A stretch of 64,000 nt of DNA. Origin: an uncultured Bacteroides sp. (lineage in GTDB: Bacteria; Bacteroidota; Bacteroidia; Bacteroidales; Bacteroidaceae). Shown here one piece after another: positions 35,136 through 44,576 of the stretch. The notes beneath the pieces were generated by a model. The model worked only from the letters and a program-made list of their open reading frames with translations. It did no database searches and was not told the DNA's origin. The stretch covers positions 10,311 to 74,310 of the forward strand of contig NZ_CALDPF010000050.1 of the NCBI RefSeq assembly GCF_937912035.1. The letters run 5' to 3'. The stretch's first letter is position 1, and every line of letters starts with the position of its first letter. Both the position numbers and the translations under genes were made by a program.

Positions 35136-37109
35136 TTATAAAGTCTTCAATTTATACACTACAAAAGACATAGGCTGCAAAGAATCTGAAAGAATATTTT
35201 TCTCAACTTTTACATTTCCCTTCTTTGGTAATATCATATCAGGATCATCAAAAGTATTTTCTTTTTCCAGATTATCAGAATGAAGCGAGATAGTCTCCAC
35301 ATCATTCTGTAACTTTTTCTTCTTCAATCCCTTAAAGTCTATCTTTATATTCTGTGTATCACTGGAGGTATTGACAACTTTAATTATATACATCTGTGCA
35401 TCTTCATCCCAAACCGCACTTGCAAACAGACCGTTCTGTTCTTTATCACCACATACGGCATTGTCGTCCATAGTCAGTTTCAATGCATGTGTTCCTTTGT
35501 TTGTAGCATAAAGTTGCTGAACATAATAGCTACATGTTTTCAACACAGAAAGATTATCGAACCAAATCAAGTCCGGACGCCACTGCCATCCTTCTACGTG
35601 TGCCAGCAAAGGAGCGTATGTAGCCATCTTGACGATATCAGAATTCCTTTCCAATCCTGTCATGAAAGCCGCTTCAAGTAATGCAGCACGGAAATGGTTC
35701 CATTTTTTTCCAGGAACATGACATGCATACTCACCTGCAAAAACCTTAGGACCCTTCCTATCATAGCTGTCATATCTCTTTCCCTGAGAAATGAACCAGT
35801 TGTCAGGACGATAGAAATGTTCGTCTACCAAATCTACCTTAAGTTCCTTCATTCCCTTCCAAAGATGATCAAATTCCTTACCTTCAGGATATGGTCCTGA
35901 CGAACCTACTATCTTGATTTCAGGGTGCTGCTTTCTAAGAACTTCTACAAAAGCTCTCAGTCTGTCAACATAAATCTGCCCCCATTGTTCATTACCGATA
36001 CCCAGATACTTCAGATTGAATGGTTCAGGATGTCCCATTTCTGCTCTCAACTTTCCCCATTTTGTTTCTGTACTACCATTGGCAAATTCTATCAAATCCA
36101 AAGCATCCTGAACAAACATATCAAGACTGTCAGCTGACATCTGACAATCATCGCTATTCTGGTACTGACACAACAGACCGCAGTTCAAAATAGGCAAAGG
36201 TTCGGCTCCTATATCTTCGGACAACAGGAAATATTCATAAAAGCCTAATCCGTATGACTGGAAATAGTCAGGAAAGAACCTGTGAGGGAAAGTATAATGC
36301 CATCTGTTCTCATTAGTAGGTCTGTTTTCTACCTGTCCAACAGTTTCTTTCCACTGATATCTGGACGATGCGTCAGTACCTTCTACTATACATCCTCCCG
36401 GAAATCTGAATACGTCAGGCGAAAGATCATACAATGCCTGTACAAGATCTTTTCTCAGACCATTCTTTCTTCCTTTCCAGGTATCTACAGGGAACAGTGA
36501 CACATGTTCCAAATCCACACTACCTTTAGTTTCAAGGAATATACGAAGATGTGCCTTCTTCTCTTCAACTTTAGGTTTAAGTGTAATTTCATATTTATTC
36601 CACTCATCAGACACTACTTCAACTTTTCCGGAAGTAATAACCTGACTTTCACCCATAGTGTCGTTATCAATAAGTTCTACCCGTATTCTTTGACCTTTAC
36701 CACGAGCCCACACAGAAAAACGATATTCATTGTCTGCCTTAAGCCCAATTCCAAAGTAGCCTTCATTCTCGATTCCGGTATGTTTATGAGGGTGTGAAGC
36801 TTTACTTAAACGAACATAATGAGGATTACGGTTGAAAGGTCCGTCGTTCATCAGAACAACATTTCCAAATACGTTCCACCCCATTAAATTCTGATCGAAC
36901 TCAAAAGATCTGTTCTTTACCAATTCAGCATACAATCCTCCATCAGCCCCAAAATTTATATCCTCGAAAAACAACCCGTACATAGTAGGGCTTATTTCAG
37001 ATATGACTTTGTTGGCATGTACAGTCATTATATTTTCATTGGCATAAACAGTCCCAGCAGCTGACATAAGAGATAAGGCTGCGGCTATAAATGTGTTTTT
37101 ACTTCTCAT
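35136..37109 (-). CDS. GH51 alpha-L-arabinofuranosidase
   Basis: Exported enzyme of 657 residues that removes non-reducing alpha-L-arabinofuranose from arabinan or arabinoxylan. A signal peptide (about 1-23) is followed by ISPTMYGLFFEDINFGADGGLYAELV, the typical GH51 N-terminus. A CBM4/9-like insert follows at about 75-210. The TIM barrel has RFPGGCIVEG, the acid/base Glu in GIGNEQWG and the nucleophile Glu in AGEYACH. The C-terminal beta domain ends with VVYKLKTL. It stands alone between terminators, with a -7-like box about 87 bp upstream and no transporter or regulator beside it, so it looks independent of both PULs. Confidence 0.95.
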   Translation of the reverse strand: MRSKNTFIAAALSLMSAAGTVYANENIMTVHANKVISEISPTMYGLFFEDINFGADGGLYAELVKNRSFEFDQNLMGWNVFGNVVLMNDGPFNRNPHYVRLSKASHPHKHTGIENEGYFGIGLKADNEYRFSVWARGKGQRIRVELIDNDTMGESQVITSGKVEVVSDEWNKYEITLKPKVEEKKAHLRIFLETKGSVDLEHVSLFPVDTWKGRKNGLRKDLVQALYDLSPDVFRFPGGCIVEGTDASSRYQWKETVGQVENRPTNENRWHYTFPHRFFPDYFQSYGLGFYEYFLLSEDIGAEPLPILNCGLLCQYQNSDDCQMSADSLDMFVQDALDLIEFANGSTETKWGKLRAEMGHPEPFNLKYLGIGNEQWGQIYVDRLRAFVEVLRKQHPEIKIVGSSGPYPEGKEFDHLWKGMKELKVDLVDEHFYRPDNWFISQGKRYDSYDRKGPKVFAGEYACHVPGKKWNHFRAALLEAAFMTGLERNSDIVKMATYAPLLAHVEGWQWRPDLIWFDNLSVLKTCSYYVQQLYATNKGTHALKLTMDDNAVCGDKEQNGLFASAVWDEDAQMYIIKVVNTSSDTQNIKIDFKGLKKKKLQNDVETISLHSDNLEKENTFDDPDMILPKKGNVKVEKNILSDSLQPMSFVVYKLKTL

Positions 37110-37195
37110 GGTTTAATATTATTTTTTAAGTTTTTATGAGCAAATTATCATTTAAAGTTACCTGTTTGTTAATAAACGAAACAATTTTATACTTG

Positions 37196-37203
37196 CAAAG
37201 ATA
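37196..37203 (-). promoter_or_regulatory. Candidate -7 box of the GH51 gene
   Basis: On the minus strand this reads TATCTTTG, matching TAnnTTTG. It lies 87 bp upstream of the GH51 start. No TTTG is seen at the expected -33 spacing, so confidence is limited. Confidence 0.45.
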
Positions 37204-37291
37204 ATGCCTAACTTCGAATAACAGATGATTTATATAATATTTTTTGAAGCATAATCTTAAATTTCACATATAAACGAATATAACAGACAGG

Positions 37292-38653
37292 TTATGAACG
37301 GACCTTCAATTTTAACGTTCTTACCGGTCGTAGATAATATTTCACAGTCTTACCTGCCGGCCTGATATTAGTTGCTCCAAACATACTGAATGCATACCCA
37401 CCATTTTCACACAGATATCTGTTCTCTGTATAAAAAATATTATGTCCATTTTCCTCCAAATAAGTATTCAGTTCACCAAGATTCTTGGAAAACTCCTTAA
37501 AGAAATCTTCGGCTTCTTCTCTAGTGAAAGTTCTCCAATCAGAGATACCGTCAATTTCATAGTTACTCAATATTTCCAAAGCCTCACCTTCTTCATATAT
37601 CTGAAACCATTGGTCGGGAGATATGACAGTTACTAAAGCCTCTCCTGTTTCTATCTCTTCTGATTTCCATAAATAGAAAGGCCCCCATATTGCGTTTGGC
37701 GAAGGAAGCTCATCTACATAAAATACATCATCCGGATCTACAGAAGTTTCATCGTCGGGCTCATCATTATCATTTTCATCTCCACCATCCTCATCGTCAA
37801 CCGTATTACCGTTTTCAAAATCAATAACAACTTCTTCTTCCATATTCCAACCACTTATCTGAAAATCTCCATCCATACTTAAATCTTCATCAAATCCTCC
37901 GGTAAATTTATAAGGTTGTCCTGATTTTAAGCCTCCGGAAAATATATATTGATACTCTTTTATTTCATTGTCATAGTCAAGTCTTACTGTTACTGTTGTC
38001 TTCTCTCCTTCTGCCGGGAATAAGAACTTCTGACCGGAAATCCACTTACCGTTATTCAACTCACAAGCTATAACCGCACTTTGTATTCTATCAGAAAATC
38101 CTCCTTCGACATGATGACCACAACATACAGGGGATATTTCCACATTCACACTCCTTACCTCTGTTGGAATATTACTAAACTCAAATTCAGTAGAAGAAAC
38201 AATATAGATGGGAATAAAATTTATCTCCGTCTGCTTGTCTATATTCAATGTGGAATGTGCAGACATGACTGGCTTATCAGATATTCCAGAAGCATTTATG
38301 GATATCATAGGTTTACCATTTATATCGTTCATAAGAATGAAATTATCCTTGTCTACCCCAAGAAAAGCATTTACTGAATACTTGCCTTTATTGACAGATG
38401 CCAGAATACCATCACCCTCCTCATAATAAAACTCTGTAATGGCAGAAGTAGTTTTTTCCACACAAAAAATGCGAACCGGATATTCCAGTTCAATAATATC
38501 ACCATTTTGATTCTTACGAAATTTTAAATAGACATTTACTACTCCGTCTTCATCGGAGGTATCATCATTTTCATTGATTGTGTATTTACTACATGAAAAA
38601 AGTAATGTAACAAAGAGCAACACTAATGGATATAACTTAATTCTACAAACCAT
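37292..38653 (-). CDS. FimB/Mfa2-like lipoprotein with C-terminal DUF1566-like domain
   Basis: A 453-residue lipoprotein: signal with lipobox LLFSC (Cys21), then two beta-rich domains (about 35-160 and 165-275) whose layout (VYLKFRKN..., GKYSVNAFLG, HSTLNIDK) resembles the Mfa-like/FimB anchor proteins of Bacteroidales fimbriae. A very acidic linker of about 30 residues (282-312) leads to a C-terminal domain with ISDWRTFTREEAEDFF and YYLRPVRTLKLK, which resembles the ending of DUF1566 domains. Fimbrial anchor or tip function is inferred; no fimbrillin gene is nearby. It is alone between GH51 and the end of the sus operon, on the same strand but beyond the sus terminator. Confidence 0.6.
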   Translation of the reverse strand: MVCRIKLYPLVLLFVTLLFSCSKYTINENDDTSDEDGVVNVYLKFRKNQNGDIIELEYPVRIFCVEKTTSAITEFYYEEGDGILASVNKGKYSVNAFLGVDKDNFILMNDINGKPMISINASGISDKPVMSAHSTLNIDKQTEINFIPIYIVSSTEFEFSNIPTEVRSVNVEISPVCCGHHVEGGFSDRIQSAVIACELNNGKWISGQKFLFPAEGEKTTVTVRLDYDNEIKEYQYIFSGGLKSGQPYKFTGGFDEDLSMDGDFQISGWNMEEEVVIDFENGNTVDDEDGGDENDNDEPDDETSVDPDDVFYVDELPSPNAIWGPFYLWKSEEIETGEALVTVISPDQWFQIYEEGEALEILSNYEIDGISDWRTFTREEAEDFFKEFSKNLGELNTYLEENGHNIFYTENRYLCENGGYAFSMFGATNIRPAGKTVKYYLRPVRTLKLKVRS

Positions 38654-38702
38654 AATACACCCTATATCAAGAATTTACACCACTAATATATATAATATTT
38701 AT

Positions 38703-38744
38703 AAAAAATGCTATATACTGTTCCATAAAAAACAGTATATAGCA
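38703..38744 (-). terminator. Terminator of the sus operon
   Basis: Arms 38709-38722 and 38731-38744 (14 bp, perfect) with an 8-nt loop. On the minus strand the stem is followed by six T residues. It is about 90 bp beyond the pullulanase stop codon and separates the sus operon from the FimB/Mfa2-like gene. Confidence 0.85.
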
Positions 38745-38831
38745 TAAAAACAATTATTAATAACAAATCAATAGGTCAATGCCGGATCATGATAAACATC
38801 AATATGTGTCTATTCATATCAAAAAATAAAT

Positions 38832-40829
38832 TTATTTTCTGTAAGCAATAGTAGCCGACTGAGGTGCTGCAGCAAGAGTCTTACCCTTGGAATCTTTCAA
38901 GCCTTTCTCCGGTGAAATCTTTCCATCGTAACAAACCAAACGGTATGTTCCTTCCGGCACCTCAACCTTTGCAGTTTTAGTTCCAGCGTTAAGTATCACT
39001 GTTATATCCTTCCACTCCTCACCTTCAGGCTGTCCCTTGATGCGAAATGCCACAACCCCCTTAGTCCCGGGATTTATAAATTCAAGATGTTCATAAACCT
39101 TATCGGCTGTACCCAAACGGAATGCAGGATGAACCTTACGAAGAGCAATAAGTCCTTTTATATATTCGTAAGAATCGTTATGCTGCTTTTTCAGACGCCA
39201 GTCTATCACATTAATTGAATCAGGACTGTTATATGAATTCTTAACTCCCTTCTTGTCGCGCATCAGTTCATCACCTGTAAAGATGAAAGGAACGCCCTGT
39301 GATGTAAATACAGCCGTTTCTGCCAACTTCAATAAACGCATACGCTGCTTAGTGTCAGCTTTTGGAGCTGTAATGAGAAGACGGTCGCCTATACAGTGAT
39401 CATCATGGCAGCTTATATAGCTTATCATCTGAGTAGGCTGTGCTGTCCATGATGCAGGATAGTCCTTCAAAGCCTCTTTCAACTGAGGATGAGGTAGTGC
39501 AGCAGCAATACCGAACATAACACCCGACTCATATCCCTTACCTTCAGTGACAAAAGCTCCCTTAGCATCGTCACTCCATGAGCCACGCAAGCTGTCGCGG
39601 AATTCATCGCTGAATGCAGCAATTCCGGGCATCTGCCATGTGTTGGCCTTCATAGCCAGTTTTTCTTTAGGATATTTAGGAGCGCTTGCAGCCCATCCTT
39701 CGCCATAAATGAAAATTGTAGGGTCAATCTTATCAAGTTCGGTACGAATAGCCTTCATAGTCTCTATATCATGTATTCCCATAAGATCGAAACGGAAGCC
39801 ATCAACATGGTATTCATTCACCCAATGTTTCACTGATTCCACTATATAACGGCGCACCATATCACGATCACTAGCAGTCTCATTTCCACAGCCTGAACCA
39901 TTGGCAAATGTTCCATCCTCATTCTGACGATAGAAATATCCAGGTACTGTCAATTCAAAATTACTGTGTTCTGTATTGAAAGTATGATTATATACTACAT
40001 CCATTATCACTCTGATACCAGCCTTATGGAGTGACTGCACCATCTGCTTGAACTCACGAATTCTGACTTCAGGCTTGTACGGATCTGTTGAATATGAGCC
40101 GTCAGGCACATTGTAGTTCTGAGGGTCATATCCCCAATTATACTGAGGTGTATCAAGCTTAGTTTCATCTACAGACGCATAATCGTATGACGGAAGAATA
40201 TGAACATGAGTGATACCTAGCTCCTTCAAGTGGTCAATACCTGTAGTCTGTCCATAAATGTTTCTGGTTCCTTCTTCAGTCAAAGCAAGAAATTTTCCCT
40301 TGTTTTCAATACCAGACAAACTGTCTAACGAGAAATCACGATGATGCATTTCATACAGAATAATGTCATTGAAACTCTTCAGTTCTGGACGTTTGTCATT
40401 TTCCCAACCTTCAGGATTAGTACTATTCAAGTCCAATATGGCAGCACGCTTGCCGTTCACACCTACAGCCTTTGCCATCACTCCCGGAGTATCGTCAAGC
40501 CATTTACCGTCAATACATACATTGAATGTATAGAACTTGCCGTTAAGATCTTCATCGACTTCTGCAGTCCACTGCCCGTTATCTCCACGACTCATTTTCA
40601 CAGAATTCACCGCCTGACTGCCAATTCCTTCATCAAATATATTAACTCTTACAGCCTCTGCAGTAGGCGCCCACAGCATAAAGTTTGTCGACTTGGGGGT
40701 ATATACCATTTCCGTCCATTCGGTAGAGAATGACGGATAGTCTGCATACGACTCATACCTGTTAGTCTCCCCACAACCTATAGTAGTTACTATCAGTGGT
40801 AATGTCATCAGTTGTTTTAGTTTTATCAT
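38832..40829 (-). CDS. Type I pullulanase (GH13), lipoprotein
   Basis: Debranching enzyme cutting alpha-1,6 links in pullulan and branched maltooligosaccharides. The ATG at 40827-40829 begins a lipoprotein signal (MIKLKQLMTLPLIVTTIGCGE); the open frame runs 18 codons further upstream without a signal. A CBM48-like domain (FMLWAPTAEAVRVNIFD...) precedes the barrel. The type I marker YNWGYDP is present, with nucleophile Asp in GFRFDLMG, acid Glu in IYGEGW and the third acid in SCHDDHC. As the last gene of the sus operon it adds debranching, which the classic B. thetaiotaomicron sus operon does not include in cis. Whether it faces the outside or the periplasm is not settled. Confidence 0.94.
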   Translation of the reverse strand: MIKLKQLMTLPLIVTTIGCGETNRYESYADYPSFSTEWTEMVYTPKSTNFMLWAPTAEAVRVNIFDEGIGSQAVNSVKMSRGDNGQWTAEVDEDLNGKFYTFNVCIDGKWLDDTPGVMAKAVGVNGKRAAILDLNSTNPEGWENDKRPELKSFNDIILYEMHHRDFSLDSLSGIENKGKFLALTEEGTRNIYGQTTGIDHLKELGITHVHILPSYDYASVDETKLDTPQYNWGYDPQNYNVPDGSYSTDPYKPEVRIREFKQMVQSLHKAGIRVIMDVVYNHTFNTEHSNFELTVPGYFYRQNEDGTFANGSGCGNETASDRDMVRRYIVESVKHWVNEYHVDGFRFDLMGIHDIETMKAIRTELDKIDPTIFIYGEGWAASAPKYPKEKLAMKANTWQMPGIAAFSDEFRDSLRGSWSDDAKGAFVTEGKGYESGVMFGIAAALPHPQLKEALKDYPASWTAQPTQMISYISCHDDHCIGDRLLITAPKADTKQRMRLLKLAETAVFTSQGVPFIFTGDELMRDKKGVKNSYNSPDSINVIDWRLKKQHNDSYEYIKGLIALRKVHPAFRLGTADKVYEHLEFINPGTKGVVAFRIKGQPEGEEWKDITVILNAGTKTAKVEVPEGTYRLVCYDGKISPEKGLKDSKGKTLAAAPQSATIAYRK

Positions 40830-40936
40830 GATACTATCGTCAAAATAAATAAAAAGATAATTAATTCCATAGAAATAATCCAAAATCTCTTAACTACTCA
40901 ACTTTTCATATTCAGACTAATTCTTTATCATATCAT

Positions 40937-43312
40937 TTAGTTATTAATAAGAAAATTAGAATAAATAACAAAGTCATGTGGAGCTACAGTCGGCTGTGTT
41001 CCGGCAACATTACTTACCTGTTCAGCACTGATAAAGTTATAATATCCGCTCCAACCCGACGGGACTTGAGCTGAAGATGTCTGTTCTTCTGTCGTAAAAT
41101 TACCCACAATGAAAAGTTTCTTTCCGTCTATACTTTCAATTGAAATATTACGGCATCCTTCCCAATAACTTTCAGATACTTCCCATCTGAATGTCGCATC
41201 AGAAGAGAAAAGCTGTGGTAGTTTATTTCTAAGTTTAAGAATAAGGGTATAAGTCTCTGTGAGTTTTTTTCTATACTGATCATTCAAATACTCCCAATGT
41301 AAAGGCTTACGTCCTGTACGACCATTCTCTTCAATAGAAACATCATAACCCATTTCTCCAAACTGCCATATCATTTTCGGTCCTGGTACAGTAAGGAAAA
41401 AAGCCGTATTTGTAGCCATACTTTTCATTCGGTTTGCCAGATTAGTTTTTAAGTCACCATTACCGTACTCCTTTGCCTTAAAAGCAGTACGTTCTTCGTC
41501 ATGGCTCTCCATAAAACTTATATAGCCACCGAACTTCATATTATTAGTGCCTGTATATATTCCTTCAAAACCACTGTCGTCTTGCCAACCCATTCCAGAC
41601 TGGCAATACGCATTGTTACCATTTCTCCATAGTTTAAGACCATAGTCTGCAAGTTCTTTTTCTTCTTTATCACAACAGAAATGTTCCAATATAACCACGG
41701 CATTTTCGTTTGCCTCATGAATAGCGTCATAATAATCTTTCAAAACAGCTATACGATTTCCATCATAATCAGATGCGGTACTTTCACTACATTGACGCTG
41801 AGTGAAACCTTTCGTAAGGTCAAAACGGAAACCATCTATCTTGTATTCATCTAGTAAGAATTTGAGGTTTCGTTTTACGAAAGTCTTTACAAGCTCTGAT
41901 TCATGGTTGAAATCATGGAATACACCATAAGGATGAGGTGCATCAACATTAAACCACGGATTATTAGCTGCTGTCTTATTATTCTTGCTGTCCCAATACA
42001 ATTTTGCAAAAGGATGTGCTCCTGTTGCATGATTATATACCACATCAAATAGAACGGCTATTCCCCTATTGTGACATTCATCAATAAACCTCTTATACAT
42101 TTCTTTTGTTCCGTATGCTTTGTCCATGGCAAAGAAGAAGCATGGGTTATATCCCCAACTGTCGTTACCATCGAATTCCTGTACCGGCATCAGCTCTATG
42201 GCATTTATTCCAAGACCTTCCAGATAGTCAAGTTTGCTTATTGCGCCATTAAGATCGGATGTTGAAGTAAAGTCTCTGAGGTGCAATTCATATATAAGGA
42301 GATTATCTATGTCCTTTATCTTGAAATCATTATTATGCCATGGATATTCATCCTTATTAATCTTGAATGTAGAAACTATTCCTATACCTTTCTCCGGATA
42401 AACCATTTCAGACGAAGGATATGTCGATTCAGGGATATACTTATCATTATCAGGGTCAAGAATCTTTTCGGAATATGCATCAGCCAGTCTAATTACATCA
42501 CCGTCTTTAGTTCCTGTATAATATTGGAAGCGATATTCCTTTTCCGGATCCAAATTTTCAACAGTTATCCACCAGCATCCGGCTAAATTATCCCTATACA
42601 TTTGAGAAGTGCCGTCATTGGCTAATGTCCAGTTATTGAAATCACCTAATATGTATGCAAAGTCTTTATGATTTCCATTCTTATCCTTATCATAGAAAGC
42701 AAAAGTCACACTGCTTCCACCTGATATATTTATACCTTCTACTGTCCCTGCCGGCATAGTCTGCTCAATTATAGGAGCAGGTTGGAAAGCTGTGTATTTA
42801 TTATCGGTTACCTCAATAAAAGAATCTTCTTCTATTCCCTTCTTACTACCATCGGAACTACGTATTACTATACCAAGTTTATTAATAGCAGTCTCACCCG
42901 AAGCAAACCATTCTCTTATAGATGGAGAAAGAGATATAGACCAGCAATTGTCATCCTTCTTCGTCATTTTACATTTGGCTATGTTCTCGTTCCATTCGGC
43001 AGGAACAAAAGCCCATACACCTTGAGTGATAACTCCGGTGTGAATATAAACATCTCCCATATAGCCGTAAAGCTTTGATTTTACAGGAGCCTTAAAGTTA
43101 ATAGTAAGTTCAGAATCAGCATCAGGATTTTCAGGTGACCAAGTGAGTCCTTCCTTTAATGTCTCTTCATTGTCATCTCCTTCATCACTTGAATCATTTC
43201 CTGAATTTTCACTATCCGATTCATTATCAAAAGTCTTGTCCTGACATGAACTTTGAGTAAATATGAACAATGAAATTAATATATAGAAACCTATTTGAAG
43301 AGTCTTTTTCAT
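40937..43312 (-). CDS. Surface alpha-amylase (GH13) in the susG position
   Basis: Outer-membrane lipoprotein of about 791 residues. The ATG at 43310-43312 starts the signal, with lipobox cysteine in TQSSCQDK. A strongly acidic Asp/Glu/Ser/Asn tail follows, as in surface-exposed Bacteroidetes lipoproteins. Two N-terminal beta domains (about 60-180 and 195-320, with DFAYILGDFNNWTL) should bind starch. The GH13 barrel has ELHLRDFT, DVVYNHA, nucleophile Asp in GFRFDLTKG, acid Glu in ILEHF and Asp in MESHDEER. It occupies the place of SusG but differs from B. thetaiotaomicron SusG, which has a CBM inserted within the barrel. I regard it as a functional replacement. Confidence 0.9.
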   Translation of the reverse strand: MKKTLQIGFYILISLFIFTQSSCQDKTFDNESDSENSGNDSSDEGDDNEETLKEGLTWSPENPDADSELTINFKAPVKSKLYGYMGDVYIHTGVITQGVWAFVPAEWNENIAKCKMTKKDDNCWSISLSPSIREWFASGETAINKLGIVIRSSDGSKKGIEEDSFIEVTDNKYTAFQPAPIIEQTMPAGTVEGINISGGSSVTFAFYDKDKNGNHKDFAYILGDFNNWTLANDGTSQMYRDNLAGCWWITVENLDPEKEYRFQYYTGTKDGDVIRLADAYSEKILDPDNDKYIPESTYPSSEMVYPEKGIGIVSTFKINKDEYPWHNNDFKIKDIDNLLIYELHLRDFTSTSDLNGAISKLDYLEGLGINAIELMPVQEFDGNDSWGYNPCFFFAMDKAYGTKEMYKRFIDECHNRGIAVLFDVVYNHATGAHPFAKLYWDSKNNKTAANNPWFNVDAPHPYGVFHDFNHESELVKTFVKRNLKFLLDEYKIDGFRFDLTKGFTQRQCSESTASDYDGNRIAVLKDYYDAIHEANENAVVILEHFCCDKEEKELADYGLKLWRNGNNAYCQSGMGWQDDSGFEGIYTGTNNMKFGGYISFMESHDEERTAFKAKEYGNGDLKTNLANRMKSMATNTAFFLTVPGPKMIWQFGEMGYDVSIEENGRTGRKPLHWEYLNDQYRKKLTETYTLILKLRNKLPQLFSSDATFRWEVSESYWEGCRNISIESIDGKKLFIVGNFTTEEQTSSAQVPSGWSGYYNFISAEQVSNVAGTQPTVAPHDFVIYSNFLINN

Positions 43313-43331
43313 GGTAGTCAGGTTAAAAAAA

Positions 43332-43377
43332 GAATTGCCACCCATCGGAACTTTTGTATTCCTCCGAATGGCAATTC
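43332..43377 (-). terminator. Terminator-like hairpin between susF and the surface amylase
   Basis: Outer arms 43332-43340 and 43369-43377 (GAATTGCCA / TGGCAATTC) and inner arms 43345-43349 and 43363-43367 form a branched-free stem with a small internal loop. On the minus strand the stem is followed by TTCTTTTTTT, ending 12 bp before the amylase start codon. It looks like an attenuator that lowers expression of the amylase and pullulanase relative to susCDEF. Confidence 0.7.
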
Positions 43378-43395
43378 ATTGATTATAATTAGTTA

Positions 43396-44520
43396 TTATC
43401 TTGCAAAGAAGGCAAATTGGCCTGTTATATCATTAAAGAATACATCGTATGTACCTGCAGGAAGTTTAAAGTTAGCTCCATTTAGATCAGCTTTACCAAA
43501 AGGAATATCACCTAAATTTACGCCAGTACCCCAACTTACTGTCCATGCTTTATCTGCATTAAACTTCAGTTCACTTTCACTTTCTACTGTAAAATTATTT
43601 ATATACCAATTATGTGGAGCAGCTTTAATCAATTGTACATTATCAACCTGGTTCCAACCATTAAATCCACCTACTAAACCGATTGATGTATACTCAACGA
43701 CACTTTGATTCTCTTCTTTAACCATCTCATATTTCATTTCAATGAGATTTAATGTTAATGTATATATTCCATTGTCAGGTGTCTGAATTGCACCAACATT
43801 TCCTTGAACTAATTTACCTTCTAGATTTGTATCACCATCAATCTGTGTACCAATGGCATTGTCCCAATTTCCAAAATCAGCAGCCGCCCATATTTTAAAG
43901 TTAGGAGTTCCAGCATTATTATTCGAAAAATCTGTTGTATATGTAAAAATACTCTCTTCCAAATTTACAGGATATAAGGCACAACTCTTAGTTCCTGTAT
44001 TCCAACCTTGTATATTGCCAACAATATAATATTCCGGGATTATCAAAGGTTTTTTAGGCGTAATATTTACAGAAACTTTTTCAGCACTTAAAAACAAAGC
44101 TTCTCCATCAATATTCATACTAGCTTCAGCTTTAAGAGCAAGCGTGCGCATTTCATCTTTCTTTCCATACAAGTCTTCTATAGTTTTCTGCAGTACTTCT
44201 ACGCTAGCTTTACCTTCCTCATTAACTTCAATCTTACGCCATTCCTCAACATCTTGTTTTGATACATAAGCTGTAAGATTTTCAATTTTACTGCCTTCTA
44301 CCTGATTATTTACCTGATAAGAAAAAAGTATCACAGAATCTTCTGTTGCTGTTTCTAGATTAATATCAGCTGCCGGCGTAATAGTCATGCCTGAAGCTGC
44401 AAGAATTTCTTCCTGTTCCCAAGTCTGTGGAGCTGCAACATCTGCATTGAAATCTTCATTACATGAAGCCAAACCTATCATTGCAGCAAATATAGCTGTA
44501 TATAAAAATTTCTTTTTCAT
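43396..44520 (-). CDS. susF: SusF-like starch-binding lipoprotein
   Basis: A 374-residue surface lipoprotein (lipobox GLASC, Cys20). An N-terminal Ig-like domain (about 25-160) is followed by two starch-binding modules, recognisable by the aromatic motifs YYIVGNIQGWN (about 180) and IGLVGGFNGWN (about 280) and ending in YDVFFNDITGQFAFF. It holds starch at the cell surface together with SusE and SusD. SusF of B. thetaiotaomicron is longer with three modules; here there are two. It lies between susE and the surface amylase, in the standard order. Confidence 0.85.
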   Translation of the reverse strand: MKKKFLYTAIFAAMIGLASCNEDFNADVAAPQTWEQEEILAASGMTITPAADINLETATEDSVILFSYQVNNQVEGSKIENLTAYVSKQDVEEWRKIEVNEEGKASVEVLQKTIEDLYGKKDEMRTLALKAEASMNIDGEALFLSAEKVSVNITPKKPLIIPEYYIVGNIQGWNTGTKSCALYPVNLEESIFTYTTDFSNNNAGTPNFKIWAAADFGNWDNAIGTQIDGDTNLEGKLVQGNVGAIQTPDNGIYTLTLNLIEMKYEMVKEENQSVVEYTSIGLVGGFNGWNQVDNVQLIKAAPHNWYINNFTVESESELKFNADKAWTVSWGTGVNLGDIPFGKADLNGANFKLPAGTYDVFFNDITGQFAFFAR

Positions 44521-44539
44521 AGATCCATTTTAATTTAGC

Positions 44540-44566
44540 TTGTCGGGGAAAAATTATCCCCGACAA
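44540..44566 (-). promoter_or_regulatory. Intercistronic hairpin between susE and susF
   Basis: Arms 44540-44549 and 44557-44566 (TTGTCGGGGA / TCCCCGACAA) pair perfectly over 10 bp with a 7-nt loop. No T-run follows on the minus strand. It is GC-rich compared with the rest of the window, so it is a likely RNA stabiliser or processing site that sets different levels of susE and susF. Confidence 0.65.
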
Positions 44567-44576
44567 CATTTTTATA

